Assembly (NCBI RefSeq): GCF_030694375.1
Contig: NZ_JAUXYL010000005.1
Location: 32,868-96,867 of the forward strand
Source of the DNA: Algoriphagus sp.
GTDB lineage: Bacteria > Bacteroidota > Bacteroidia > Cytophagales > Cyclobacteriaceae
Direction of reading: 5' to 3'
Length of the DNA stretch: 64,000 nt
The notes beneath the pieces are model-generated. The model had not been told where the DNA came from. It did no database searches and worked only from the letters and a program-made list of their open reading frames with translations. Numbering within the stretch: the first letter of the stretch is position 1; the number at the start of each line of letters is the position of its first letter. The translations under genes were made by a program, and so were the position numbers. Of this stretch, positions 45,331 to 54,336 are shown piece after piece.

Positions 45331-45376
45331 AAATCTGACTCATTCCTAAAAACTAACAACAGCGCTTGGACACTGC

Positions 45377-45844
45377 TCACTGCATCAGTTCTTTCAATGT
45401 CCCCGTGCCCAGACCAATCATATGCCACTCGGTGATTTCCAGATCGATAATAGCCAACATCCCGGGTTGAAGCCCCACATAATTGGCATGAGTCAAATGA
45501 GATATCAGTACGCTGATGGTCGGATTGTGTCCGATCAGCATGCAGGATTGAGCATCATTCGGAGTATTTTCAAGAAGTTTTATCAGTGCTTCCAGTCCCC
45601 CTTCATAGATCTCCCGAGCATATACTTCCGTACCTATTTCGATGTGTTTTTTGATTATTTCGGCGGTTTCACGCGTACGGGTAGCAGCAGAACAATACAA
45701 ATGATCCACTTTCAACCCTGTGGGCTGAAGTGTTTGACCCAAGCGATTGAGGTTTTCTTTTCCTTTTGTAGTCAGTTGTCTTTGGAAGTCAACACCGTCG
45801 GAAAAGCCTGCTTCACCATGTCTCAATAGAAATAATTGCTTCAT
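45377..45844 (-). CDS. sixA: SixA-type histidine phosphatase
   Basis: This 155-residue histidine phosphatase has the RHG motif at the start (LFLLRHGEAGFSD), whose His is the phospho-acceptor, and the second catalytic His in CMLIGHNPTIS. Length and sequence fit the SixA group, which removes phosphate from phospho-histidine proteins such as HPt domains or PTS components. Its presence is notable because the nearby hybrid kinase lacks an HPt domain, but no direct link is shown. It converges on the kinase gene across the repeat. Confidence 0.88.
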   Translation of the reverse strand: MKQLFLLRHGEAGFSDGVDFQRQLTTKGKENLNRLGQTLQPTGLKVDHLYCSAATRTRETAEIIKKHIEIGTEVYAREIYEGGLEALIKLLENTPNDAQSCMLIGHNPTISVLISHLTHANYVGLQPGMLAIIDLEITEWHMIGLGTGTLKELMQ

Positions 45845-46001
45845 TAATTACCCGTTTTGCTTAAAAATCTTTAATCAAAACCTCAAAAATCTTTCCAAAT
45901 TGGATGACCTCATTTTTTTATTATTTGGACAAGAAAACTAGGCCCTCTATTTTTAGCTTTTCGTATTTGGCCTTTCGGTCAGGAAATTTCCCATTTTCTC
46001 T

Positions 46002-48329
46002 ATGTCAAAAAATCTAGTCATCGTCGAATCCCCTGCCAAAGCAAAGACCATTGAGGGTTACCTCGGCAAGGACTTCAAGGTAGTCTCCAGCTACGGTCAC
46101 GTGCGGGATCTTCCGAAAGGCGACAAAGCAATAGATATCAAAAACCGCTTCCAACCTACCTACGAGGTCACTGCCGATAAAAAAGAAGTGATCAAAAATC
46201 TGAAAGCACTTTCAAAGGACGCCGAGATGGTTTACTTAGCGAGTGATGATGACCGGGAAGGAGAAGCCATTTCATGGCACCTTAAAGAAGTGCTAAACTT
46301 GAAAGAAGAACGCACCAGGCGAATTGTTTTTAGAGAAATCACCAAGAATGCCATCACTAAAGCGATCGAAAACCCTCGGGGAATTGATTACGATTTGGTG
46401 AATGCGCAGCAAGCCAGAAGGATTTTGGACAGATTGGTAGGATTTGAGCTTTCTCCAATTCTTTGGAAAAAAATAAAAACAGGTCTCTCCGCCGGACGGG
46501 TTCAATCTGTGGCAGTTCGCCTAATTGTGGAGCGCGAGCGGGAAATCGAGGCGCACAAATCCAAGTCATCGTTTCGGATCACTGCGCTGTTTGAAGTGGA
46601 AGGAAAAACCTTTCAGGCCGAACTTCCCAAGAAATTTGACACCAAAGCAGAAGCCGAAGACTTTCTGAAGAAATGCCTGGAGGCATCTTTCTCCGTAGCA
46701 AATCTGGAGAAAAAGCCAACGAAAAAGACTCCCGCGGCACCTTTTACCACGTCTACCCTTCAGCAGGAAGCTTCGCGAAAGCTTTATTTTTCCGTTGCAC
46801 AAACCATGTCTGTAGCTCAGAAGCTCTATGAGGCCGGAAAGATCACTTACATGCGTACAGACAGCACCAACCTATCTCAGGATGCAATGGCTGCTGCTAA
46901 ACAATCAATTGAAGACTCTTTTGGGTCTAAATACCATAAATCAAGACAGTTTACCACCAAGTCCGAAAGTGCGCAGGAAGCGCACGAAGCCATTCGCCCT
47001 ACAGATTTCTCTGCCAGTCAAGTGTCCGGTGAGCGTAATGAACAGCGCCTTTATGAACTGATCTGGAAGCGTGCCATCGCTTCTCAAATGGCAGATGCCG
47101 AACTGGAAAAAACGGTCATTACCATTGCCATCTCCAATTCTACGCTGAATCTTGTGGCAACCGGTGAGGTGATTAAGTTTGATGGATTTCTCAAGGTGTA
47201 TTTGGAAGATACTGACGATGAACCTGAAGATGAGGAAGAAGGAAACAAGTCGCTTTTGCCTCCAATCAACATTGGTCAAGGACTGAATCTGCAGGAAATG
47301 AAAGGTAGAGAAACCTTTAGCAGACCTGCACCGAGGTATACCGAAGCATCGCTAGTGAAAAAACTAGAGGAACTGGGTATTGGCCGACCTTCCACATACG
47401 CACCAACGATCTCCACGATCCAAAAGCGGGAGTACGTGGTCAAAGAAGCAAGAGATGGTACGCCACGAAACTATGTGGAAATGAAGATCGCCAAGGGGCA
47501 ATTCCATGACGCAACCAAAACAGAAAATACCGGCGCAGAGAAAAACAAGCTCTTCCCTACCAATATCGCCATGGTGGTCAATGACTTCCTGGTGGAGCAT
47601 TTCCCAAATGTCATTGATTTCCATTTCACTGCACGAGTAGAAAAGGAATTTGACGACATCGCCGCCGGAGGACAGGATTGGCAGGATATGATCGACGGAT
47701 TCTATGGTAAATTCCACAAAAGTGTGGAAGATACCGAGCAGGTTTCCCGTCAGGATGTAAACACCAGCCGACTGATTGGGCAGCACCCAAGCAATGGCAA
47801 AAATGTCTATGCAAGACTTGGACGCTTTGGGCCATTGGTTCAAATCGGAGAAACCGAAGATGAAGACAAGCAGTTTGCAAGTTTGAAAAAGGGTCAGTTT
47901 ATCGAAAATGTGACCATGGATGATGCCCTCGAACTGTTTAAGCTGCCGCGGGAAGTGGGATTCTTTGAAGACAAAAAGATGACTGCTGCACTCGGAAGAT
48001 TTGGACCCTATATCAAACATGAAAGCGCATTTTACTCCCTGAATAAAGAGCAGGATCCGATGTCCATCACCGAAGCAGAGGCAATAGAGTTAATCGTGAA
48101 TAAGCGTGATGCAGACTCCAAAAAACATATCAAAACCTTTGATGAAAATCCTGAAATTCAAGTACTGAACGGTCGCTGGGGACCATACATCAAGCTGGGA
48201 AAAAACAACTATAAGATCCCAAAAGGAAAGGAAGCAGAGCAACTCACCTACGCCGAGACGATCGAAATCATCGAATCACAGCCGGATGCAGGCAAGAAAA
48301 AAGGTAAGTTTCCTGCGAAAAAGAAGTAA
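46002..48329 (+). CDS. topA: DNA topoisomerase I
   Basis: This 775-residue type IA enzyme relaxes negative supercoils. The TOPRIM domain has VESPAKAKTIEGYLG with E9 and the acidic triad D82-D84 (SDDDREGEA). The catalytic tyrosine is Y283 in ITYMRTDSTNLS. GLGKAGRVQSVAVR-like (GLSAGRVQSVAVR) and GIGRPSTYAPTI motifs are present. The C-terminus has repeats of GRFGPY/GRWGPYI type and a Lys-rich tail, without the zinc-finger cysteines of the E. coli enzyme. A good terminator follows 5 bp after the stop. Confidence 0.96.
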   Translation: MSKNLVIVESPAKAKTIEGYLGKDFKVVSSYGHVRDLPKGDKAIDIKNRFQPTYEVTADKKEVIKNLKALSKDAEMVYLASDDDREGEAISWHLKEVLNLKEERTRRIVFREITKNAITKAIENPRGIDYDLVNAQQARRILDRLVGFELSPILWKKIKTGLSAGRVQSVAVRLIVEREREIEAHKSKSSFRITALFEVEGKTFQAELPKKFDTKAEAEDFLKKCLEASFSVANLEKKPTKKTPAAPFTTSTLQQEASRKLYFSVAQTMSVAQKLYEAGKITYMRTDSTNLSQDAMAAAKQSIEDSFGSKYHKSRQFTTKSESAQEAHEAIRPTDFSASQVSGERNEQRLYELIWKRAIASQMADAELEKTVITIAISNSTLNLVATGEVIKFDGFLKVYLEDTDDEPEDEEEGNKSLLPPINIGQGLNLQEMKGRETFSRPAPRYTEASLVKKLEELGIGRPSTYAPTISTIQKREYVVKEARDGTPRNYVEMKIAKGQFHDATKTENTGAEKNKLFPTNIAMVVNDFLVEHFPNVIDFHFTARVEKEFDDIAAGGQDWQDMIDGFYGKFHKSVEDTEQVSRQDVNTSRLIGQHPSNGKNVYARLGRFGPLVQIGETEDEDKQFASLKKGQFIENVTMDDALELFKLPREVGFFEDKKMTAALGRFGPYIKHESAFYSLNKEQDPMSITEAEAIELIVNKRDADSKKHIKTFDENPEIQVLNGRWGPYIKLGKNNYKIPKGKEAEQLTYAETIEIIESQPDAGKKKGKFPAKKK

Positions 48330-48334
48330 TTCAG

Positions 48335-48363
48335 AACCGACCTCTTAAGGGTCGGTTTTTTTA
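48335..48363 (+). terminator. Rho-independent terminator after topA
   Basis: AACCGACC at 48335-48342 pairs with GGTCGGTT at 48350-48357, followed by a run of T to 48362. It starts 5 bp past the topA stop codon. Confidence 0.9.
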
Positions 48364-48411
48364 TTAGGTGAAACTTTAGAGAAATAGAAATCAAGTATAA
48401 GGGTAACAGAA

Positions 48412-48586
48412 GCTGTCTCATAACTGCTGTTTGTCACATTGAGCAACCTGAGTAACGGGAGTTGCGAAGTTCGAAATGTTGTTATATTCACTGTAATTGA
48501 CCTTCGATTCCAGTCACCCTTCGACTCCGCCCAGGGTGACTGGAGACGAAGTGTCAGGCTGACACTTTCAGTCCTTTTGAGACAGC
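48412..48586. mobile_element. MITE-like element with GCTGTCTCA terminal inverted repeats
   Basis: The left end reads GCTGTCTCATAACTG at 48412 and the right end, reverse-complemented, GCTGTCTCAAAAGGACTG from 48586. They share 9 identical terminal bases plus a further AA. The 175-bp interior has no gene but holds an 11-bp hairpin (CCAGTCACCCT...AGGGTGACTGG) and a smaller one around GTGTCAGGCTGACAC. It resembles a non-autonomous miniature transposable element; no clear target duplication was found. The 89 bp between it and the sirtuin gene hold nothing recognised. Confidence 0.6.
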
Positions 48587-48675
48587 ATCTAACCTTTTGC
48601 AATTGGAAATGAATTTTGTCTAGCAAGAATTATGGAATTAATTTCATCGCTAGAACTTACCCTTATTTCAACTCC

Positions 48676-49368
48676 ATGAACCAGAAAAAACTTGTCGTAC
48701 TTACCGGCGCCGGAGTATCTGCAGAAAGCGGAATACGTACCTTCAGAGACAGCAATGGACTTTGGGAAGATCATGACATAATGGAGGTAGCATCCCCTGG
48801 AGGCTGGCGTAAAAATCGAGCTTTGGTTCTGGATTTTTACAATCAGCGAAGAAAACAGGCTCGGGACTGCCAGCCAAACGATGCGCACTATGCCTTGGCT
48901 AGGCTGGAAAAGCACTTTGAGGTTCAGATCATTACCCAAAATGTAGACGACCTCCATGAGCGAGCAGGCTCCTCCAATGTGCTTCACTTGCATGGGGAAC
49001 TCAGTAAAGCTCAAAGTTCACTCGACCCAAGTTTAGTTTATACCTTGGATCATTGGGAGATCAAAGAAGGCGCCAAGTGCGAAAAAGGAAGTCAACTCCG
49101 CCCTTTCATTGTTTGGTTTGGGGAGGCTGTACCCATGATGGAACCCGCCATTTCCCTGACATCCAAGGCAGATATATTTTTAGTATTGGGCACTTCCATG
49201 CAAGTTTATCCAGCAGCCAGTCTGATCGATTTTGTACCAAGGGCAGCTCAAAAATATCTGATTGACCCACAGGTTCCCGACTTTCAGTTACCTAGAGAAG
49301 TGAAAGTGATTCAGGAAAAAGCCACAGTAGGAATGCGAATTTTGGAGGATTTGCTGCTTTCAAGTTAA
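48676..49368 (+). CDS. cobB: Sir2-family NAD-dependent protein deacylase
   Basis: The protein has 230 residues from the ATG at 48676 (MNQKKLVVLTGAGVSAESGI). The frame upstream runs into the MITE-like DNA and is not coding. Sirtuin motifs are GAGVSAESGIRTFRDSNGLW, TQNVDDLHERAGSSNVLHLHGE (catalytic His) and VLGTSMQVYPAA. The usual zinc-binding pairs of Cys-x2-Cys are absent: only one Cys is seen between the catalytic His and FIVWFGEAVP. It would remove acyl groups from lysines, consuming NAD. The symbol is by family. Confidence 0.9.
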   Translation: MNQKKLVVLTGAGVSAESGIRTFRDSNGLWEDHDIMEVASPGGWRKNRALVLDFYNQRRKQARDCQPNDAHYALARLEKHFEVQIITQNVDDLHERAGSSNVLHLHGELSKAQSSLDPSLVYTLDHWEIKEGAKCEKGSQLRPFIVWFGEAVPMMEPAISLTSKADIFLVLGTSMQVYPAASLIDFVPRAAQKYLIDPQVPDFQLPREVKVIQEKATVGMRILEDLLLSS

Positions 49369-49499
49369 ACTAGCCTCGAAAAATTAATTGATTTAGAGTT
49401 AGCGGCAGAACTCATCCCATACTGTTTTGATTTTTTTCCATTACTTTAATGCTGACAGACAAATCTGACTAGCTGAACTTTAGACCCAAGCCATTATTT

Positions 49500-50840
49500 A
49501 TGAAGTTAAAAGTTGCCGTCATTGGATGCGGGCCTTCCGGAATCACTGCCTTGAAAAACCTTCTCGATCAAGGTTTGGATGCTGTGGCTTTTGACCGAAA
49601 CGAGGATGTAGGTGGTAATTGGATCTACTCCGAAAACGAGAGTCATTCCAGCGTTTTTGAAACTACCCATATCATTTCTTCCAAAACACTCTCCCAATAC
49701 GAAGACTTTACCTTTGACGATTTCGACCCTGAAACAGCAGATTATCCAGATCATGACACCCTAAGGCGATATTTTCAGGCTTATGCCCATCGCTTCAATC
49801 TTTATCCCTTCATCCAATTTGGCACTCTAGTAAAGCACTGTGAGCGGATAGATGACAAAACCTGGCACATAATAACAGAAAAAGACGGAATCGAAACGAC
49901 CGGGAAATTCACGCATTTGGTCGTATCCAATGGCCATCACTGGAAACCAAGATATCCTGAGTATCCGGGGAATTTTGAAGGAGAGTTTCTTCATTCGCAT
50001 AATTTCAAAAAGGCTACTCCATTTGCCGGAAAGCGCGTTTTGGTGATCGGAGGAGGTAATTCAGCCTGTGATGTTGCCGTTGAAACGAGCCGGGTTTCAA
50101 AAATGACTGCAATCAGCTGGAGACGGGGCTACCAGATTGTCCCTAAGTTCTTTTTTGGAAAACCTTCAGACAAAATAGCCGAACAGAGCAAATGGCTTCC
50201 GATTAAAATTCGAGGGTTTTTTAATAAAATATTGCTTAAAGTCATGCTTGGGGAGAATAGCCAATATGGCTTAAGACCGGTAACGGGACCTTTTGGCGCC
50301 ACCCATCCCACGATCAATGACGAACTTTTGCACAAAATCCGTCATGGAAAAGTTAAGCCCAGATTAGATATCAAGCGTTTTGATGGAAAGCAGGTGCTAT
50401 TTGAGGATGGGAAAACGGAAGAGTATGATACCGTGATTGCCTGCACGGGATACTGGCTGAGTCATCCGTTTTTTGACAAAAACTTTATTGACTACTCAGA
50501 GGGATCGGTTCCGCTTTATCTGAAAATGTTCCACCCAAAGTACGAGAACCTCTATTTCATTGGTATGTTTCAGCCTCTGGGATGTATTTGGCCTGGAGCA
50601 GAACTACAAAGTAAACTTATGGCCCAGGAACTGATCGGGAACTGGAAACGTCCGAGTTCAATTCAGGAGCTTTGCCAAAAGGAAGTGACAAATCCGCATT
50701 ACCAACAAGTAAATTCCCCTAGGCATACCATCACGGTAGATTATCATCTTTTTGTGAAAGCACTAAAAAAGGAATTGCCCAAAGGATATGTTTCCAAAAG
50801 CCCAATGTCACAACCAATGAACAGCACAGTTCCAACCTGA
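49500..50840 (+). CDS. Flavin-containing monooxygenase
   Basis: This 446-residue class B flavoprotein monooxygenase uses FAD and NADPH. The FAD site is VAVIGCGPSGITALKNL near the N-terminus. The family fingerprint FxGxxxHSxxF appears as NFEGEFLHSHNF, and the NADPH site as VLVIGGGNSACDVAVE. It would oxygenate a soft nucleophile (N- or S-containing), or act as a Baeyer-Villiger enzyme. It heads a run of five same-strand genes with gaps of 5, 10 and 19 bp and a 1-bp overlap, which is probably one operon. Confidence 0.9.
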   Translation: MKLKVAVIGCGPSGITALKNLLDQGLDAVAFDRNEDVGGNWIYSENESHSSVFETTHIISSKTLSQYEDFTFDDFDPETADYPDHDTLRRYFQAYAHRFNLYPFIQFGTLVKHCERIDDKTWHIITEKDGIETTGKFTHLVVSNGHHWKPRYPEYPGNFEGEFLHSHNFKKATPFAGKRVLVIGGGNSACDVAVETSRVSKMTAISWRRGYQIVPKFFFGKPSDKIAEQSKWLPIKIRGFFNKILLKVMLGENSQYGLRPVTGPFGATHPTINDELLHKIRHGKVKPRLDIKRFDGKQVLFEDGKTEEYDTVIACTGYWLSHPFFDKNFIDYSEGSVPLYLKMFHPKYENLYFIGMFQPLGCIWPGAELQSKLMAQELIGNWKRPSSIQELCQKEVTNPHYQQVNSPRHTITVDYHLFVKALKKELPKGYVSKSPMSQPMNSTVPT

Positions 50841-50845
50841 TCCGG

Positions 50846-51952
50846 ATGAAACGGATCACAAAATATATCTTGCTAGGGCTGGCCTTTTGGTTCCTTCTTT
50901 TTTTGGGTTGGGAATGGTGGCGAAGCTATCCAAAAGTGCGAGTAACGCCTGTCTCATATCCTGAATCCAGAGATGCAAGAATCGATTCGCTTCTTTCACA
51001 AAGCCTCATTCAATACCTGATCCCCGGAATAGCAGTTGGTATCATAAAGAACGAAAAACTGACTTATCTCAAGGCTTTTGGATTTGAAAATCTTAAGACT
51101 AAAGACTCTCTGACGCTACACAGCAAAATTCCGGTAGCATCAGTTTCCAAGATTTTTACCGCCCTTACATTGGCGAATTTCGCCTTGGAAAAAGGCTACT
51201 CCCTCGACTCCTCTGTGAATTCAATTTTACCTAAAGCGAAAAAACTGAGTTCGGATTTTTCCCAACTATCACTTCGGGATTTGCTTAGGCATACTTCCGG
51301 AATTACGGATAAACGAGGATTGGGAAGCGTTCTGCTAAATCAGGAAAAAAGACAATTGGGAAATCTCCCCAATCTGCTCAACTCCCCAAAACTTGGAAAC
51401 AGGCAATATCACTATGCTGATGCCAATTTTGACTTGATCGGATATTTACTCGAAGTCAGTGGAGCAATCCCTTTTGAACTGATTGCCAAAGAACGAACTC
51501 TAATTCCCGGAGGGATGAATTCTAGTGAATTCGTAGTCAAATGGCCTCTGGATACAGGATCAATCCAAGGGCATCAACGGACATTTCTCTGGAAAAGAAT
51601 CGAACCCAAAGCTTTAAAATTAGAACGTTTCCCATCACCTTCTTCGGGCCTAGTCCTCAGCGCTGCTGAACTTTCCAAAGCCCTCATCCACTTAAGTCGC
51701 GGAACTATGGGAACTTTTGGAGATGAACTTGCCTGGTTAAAAACCGGTGAAGAAACCCCGGCAGGATTCCAATCCATACAAATCAACAATTCCGGTTTTA
51801 TAGGGCATTTTGGAGATCAGGGCGGATATAGCTCACTTGTCATTTACTCCCCGGACTTGGAAGTCGCTTTCTTTCTTGTGTCCAATGCCGCTGACAAGGC
51901 TGACTTTCGAAGAGAAATTGCATCAGCTATTTTGAAAATAATTACGCCATAA
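50846..51952 (+). CDS. Membrane-anchored serine hydrolase of the beta-lactamase/class C family
   Basis: This 368-residue protein has an N-terminal transmembrane anchor (YILLGLAFWFLLFLG, about 7-22). The serine-hydrolase domain shows the SxxK nucleophile ASVSKIFTAL, the Tyr-x-Asn-like YADANFDLIGY and the third motif HFGDQGGYSS. The fold covers esterases, D-aminopeptidases and class C beta-lactamases; no resistance role is implied. It lies 5 bp after the monooxygenase gene and 10 bp before the YfcC-type gene, so it belongs to the same operon. Confidence 0.87.
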   Translation: MKRITKYILLGLAFWFLLFLGWEWWRSYPKVRVTPVSYPESRDARIDSLLSQSLIQYLIPGIAVGIIKNEKLTYLKAFGFENLKTKDSLTLHSKIPVASVSKIFTALTLANFALEKGYSLDSSVNSILPKAKKLSSDFSQLSLRDLLRHTSGITDKRGLGSVLLNQEKRQLGNLPNLLNSPKLGNRQYHYADANFDLIGYLLEVSGAIPFELIAKERTLIPGGMNSSEFVVKWPLDTGSIQGHQRTFLWKRIEPKALKLERFPSPSSGLVLSAAELSKALIHLSRGTMGTFGDELAWLKTGEETPAGFQSIQINNSGFIGHFGDQGGYSSLVIYSPDLEVAFFLVSNAADKADFRREIASAILKIITP

Positions 51953-51962
51953 CCCTTCCCAA

Positions 51963-53297
51963 ATGAAGCTCTCCTTTCCTCATCCCCTGATCATTTTATT
52001 AGGATTTATTGTGGTGGCAGCTTTAGCCACTTTAATTATTCCTTCGGGAAGTTTTGATCGAGTGCTGGATGAGCTGACTGGCCGAGAAATAGTGGTTCCG
52101 GGAAGTTTTAAACTTGTGGAAGATGTAAATCCGAGCTTCTGGGAGATTTTAAAAGCAATTCCAGAGGGCATTATTGCAGGAGCGGACATCATCGTTCTAA
52201 TTTTGATTTTAGGGGGTGCTTTTTATATTGTGGAAAAAACCGGGGCACTTCAGGCAGGTATTGAAGCATTGATTTACCGATTTAGGAATTCGAGATTTTT
52301 ACTTTTTTATATACTGGGTTTTGTGTTTGCAGTGGGCGGAGCTTCCATCTCGATGCAGGAGGAGCTGATTCCGATGGTTCCGATTTTTGTCATTTTGGCG
52401 ACCAAATTGAATTATGACCTCCGGGCGGTCCTTGCAATCACCCTAGGCTCGTCCCTTATCGGGGCAGCATTTTCTCCGATCAATCCATTTGTAGGACTTT
52501 TAGCCCAGAATATCGCCGAAGTCCCGCTCTTTACCAATGCCTTATTTCGAAGTGCCTTTTTGGTTGTGGCCCTTTTTACCTGGATTACCTTTCACATGAA
52601 AATCGGGAAAATAAAAACAGCCGTTCAACTTACGTCTGAGTTTAAACCCAGTCCACTTTCTCTTCAATATGGAGTAATTTTAGTGTTATCCTTTGGTGGT
52701 ATTGGCGTTATGGTTTATGGTATTACGGCTTTAGATTGGGGGTATACCGAAATGTCAGCCCTGTTTTTTGTTGTGGGGATTCTTTGTGGATTAATTGGAG
52801 GAATGGGGCTAAACGGAACTGCGAGAACCTATGTCAGCGGGTTTGGGGAAATGATTTTTGCCGGAATCATTGTCGGTCTAGCCAGAAGCGTCTATTTAGT
52901 TTTAGAAAAAGGGCTAATCATCGATCCGCTGATTCAGGGTCTTTTTTCACCTTTGGAATCTCTTCCTGAGGCTCTGGCAGTTGCAGGTATGTTTCTCAGT
53001 CAAGCATTGATTCATATTCCTGTTCCCAGCACGTCTGGTCAAGCCGTTTTGACCATTCCTTTGACTGCCCCTCTGGCAGATTTGATTGGATTAAGCCGTG
53101 AGGTTGCAGTGCTGGCATTTCAATACCCTGCTGCGCTAATGGATATGCTCGCACCGACCAATGGTGGAATGATGGCAATCATTGCCGGAGCGGGAATTAG
53201 CTATAAAGACTGGATTGCTTACATTTGGAAAAGCTGGCTGTTTATCGCTGCTTTAGCTCTTGGAGCATGTTTCCTGGGAATAGTATTCTTCAATTAA
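51963..53297 (+). CDS. YfcC/DcuC-type carboxylate or amino acid carrier
   Basis: This 444-residue membrane protein, with about 12 hydrophobic helices, has FPHPLIILLGFIVVAALAT and IIPSGSF at its start. ASISMQEELIPMVPIF and PVPSTSGQAVLTIPLTAPLADLIGLS are the conserved re-entrant segments of the YfcC/C4-dicarboxylate anaerobic carrier superfamily (AbgT/DcuC-like). It would move an amino acid, dipeptide or dicarboxylate across the inner membrane. Third gene of the five-gene run; the substrate is not evident. Confidence 0.86.
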   Translation: MKLSFPHPLIILLGFIVVAALATLIIPSGSFDRVLDELTGREIVVPGSFKLVEDVNPSFWEILKAIPEGIIAGADIIVLILILGGAFYIVEKTGALQAGIEALIYRFRNSRFLLFYILGFVFAVGGASISMQEELIPMVPIFVILATKLNYDLRAVLAITLGSSLIGAAFSPINPFVGLLAQNIAEVPLFTNALFRSAFLVVALFTWITFHMKIGKIKTAVQLTSEFKPSPLSLQYGVILVLSFGGIGVMVYGITALDWGYTEMSALFFVVGILCGLIGGMGLNGTARTYVSGFGEMIFAGIIVGLARSVYLVLEKGLIIDPLIQGLFSPLESLPEALAVAGMFLSQALIHIPVPSTSGQAVLTIPLTAPLADLIGLSREVAVLAFQYPAALMDMLAPTNGGMMAIIAGAGISYKDWIAYIWKSWLFIAALALGACFLGIVFFN

Positions 53298-53316
53298 TCA
53301 TAAACCTATTTAACCA

Positions 53317-54336
53317 ATGCAAATCAACGATCACAACCCACTTCTTCCCTATCAGCCTGCTTCCGATCGGTACGATCAGATGAAATACAGGTATTGTGGT
53401 AAAAGTGGGTTAATCCTTCCTGAGATCAGTTTGGGGCTGTGGCATAATTTCGGCCACAACGCGGACCTGACTTTGGGGAGAAAAATCCTGAGAAGAGCCT
53501 TTGACCTGGGTATTTGTCACTTCGATTTGGCAAACAATTACGGGCCCCCATTTGGCTCGGCTGAAGAAAATTTTGGAAGGATTTTGAAAAAAGATTTCCT
53601 CCCCTACCGCGATGAGTTACTGATATCAAGCAAAGCTGGCTGGGATATGTGGCCTGGACCTTACGGAAATTTTGGTTCCAGAAAATACCTAATTGCCAGC
53701 TGTGATCAGAGTCTTAAGCGGATGGGCCTAGAATATGTGGATATTTTCTACCATCACAGGCCCGATCCAAATACCCCATTGGAAGAGACCATGGGAGCTT
53801 TGGATCAATTAGTTAGACAGGGCAAAGCGCTCTATGTGGGAATCTCCCAATACAGCGCTGAGGATACCGCCAAAGCTTATGAAATTCTGAAATCTCTGGG
53901 AACTCCACTATTGATTCATCAGCCAAGATACAGCATGATTGACCGATGGGTAGAAAATGGACTGATGGATGTCTTGGGGCAAAAAGGAGTTGGTGGTATT
54001 GCTTTTTCTCCCTTGGAACAAGGAATGCTCACCGATAAATATTTAAAAGGAATTCCTGCAGACTCCCGTGCGGCAAAAGACGGAAGATACCTGAAACCTG
54101 AGCAAGTCGCTCCCGAAAAGTTGGAGATGATCAGTAAACTGAATGATATCGCACTCAAAAGAGGCCAATCCCTCGCACAAATGGCTATCGCCTGGCTGCT
54201 GAAAGATCCAAGAATCACCTCTGTCCTGATAGGTGTCTCCAAACCGGAACAGCTGGATGACAATGTGGCTGCGGTGAAAAACTCCACGTTCAGTTCTGAG
54301 GAAATCACCCAAATAAAAACAATTTTGAGAGTCTGA
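53317..54336 (+). CDS. Aldo-keto reductase (YghZ/MgrA-like)
   Basis: This 339-residue AKR has the catalytic Asp-Tyr in HFDLANNYGPPFGSAEE, the Lys in LISSKAGWDMW and the His in FYHHRPDPNTP. The NADPH site is near the end (VLIGVSKPEQLDDN). Sequence and length resemble the YghZ group, which in E. coli reduces glyceraldehyde 3-phosphate and methylglyoxal. Its TGA overlaps the ATG of the MFS gene by one base (TGATG), supporting coupled translation. Confidence 0.9.
   Translation: MQINDHNPLLPYQPASDRYDQMKYRYCGKSGLILPEISLGLWHNFGHNADLTLGRKILRRAFDLGICHFDLANNYGPPFGSAEENFGRILKKDFLPYRDELLISSKAGWDMWPGPYGNFGSRKYLIASCDQSLKRMGLEYVDIFYHHRPDPNTPLEETMGALDQLVRQGKALYVGISQYSAEDTAKAYEILKSLGTPLLIHQPRYSMIDRWVENGLMDVLGQKGVGGIAFSPLEQGMLTDKYLKGIPADSRAAKDGRYLKPEQVAPEKLEMISKLNDIALKRGQSLAQMAIAWLLKDPRITSVLIGVSKPEQLDDNVAAVKNSTFSSEEITQIKTILRV

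Noticed and set aside
48616..48675. Upstream start of the sirtuin gene
   Set aside because: The conserved GAGVSAESG motif follows the ATG at 48676 at the usual distance, and the earlier codons lie beside the MITE-like element.
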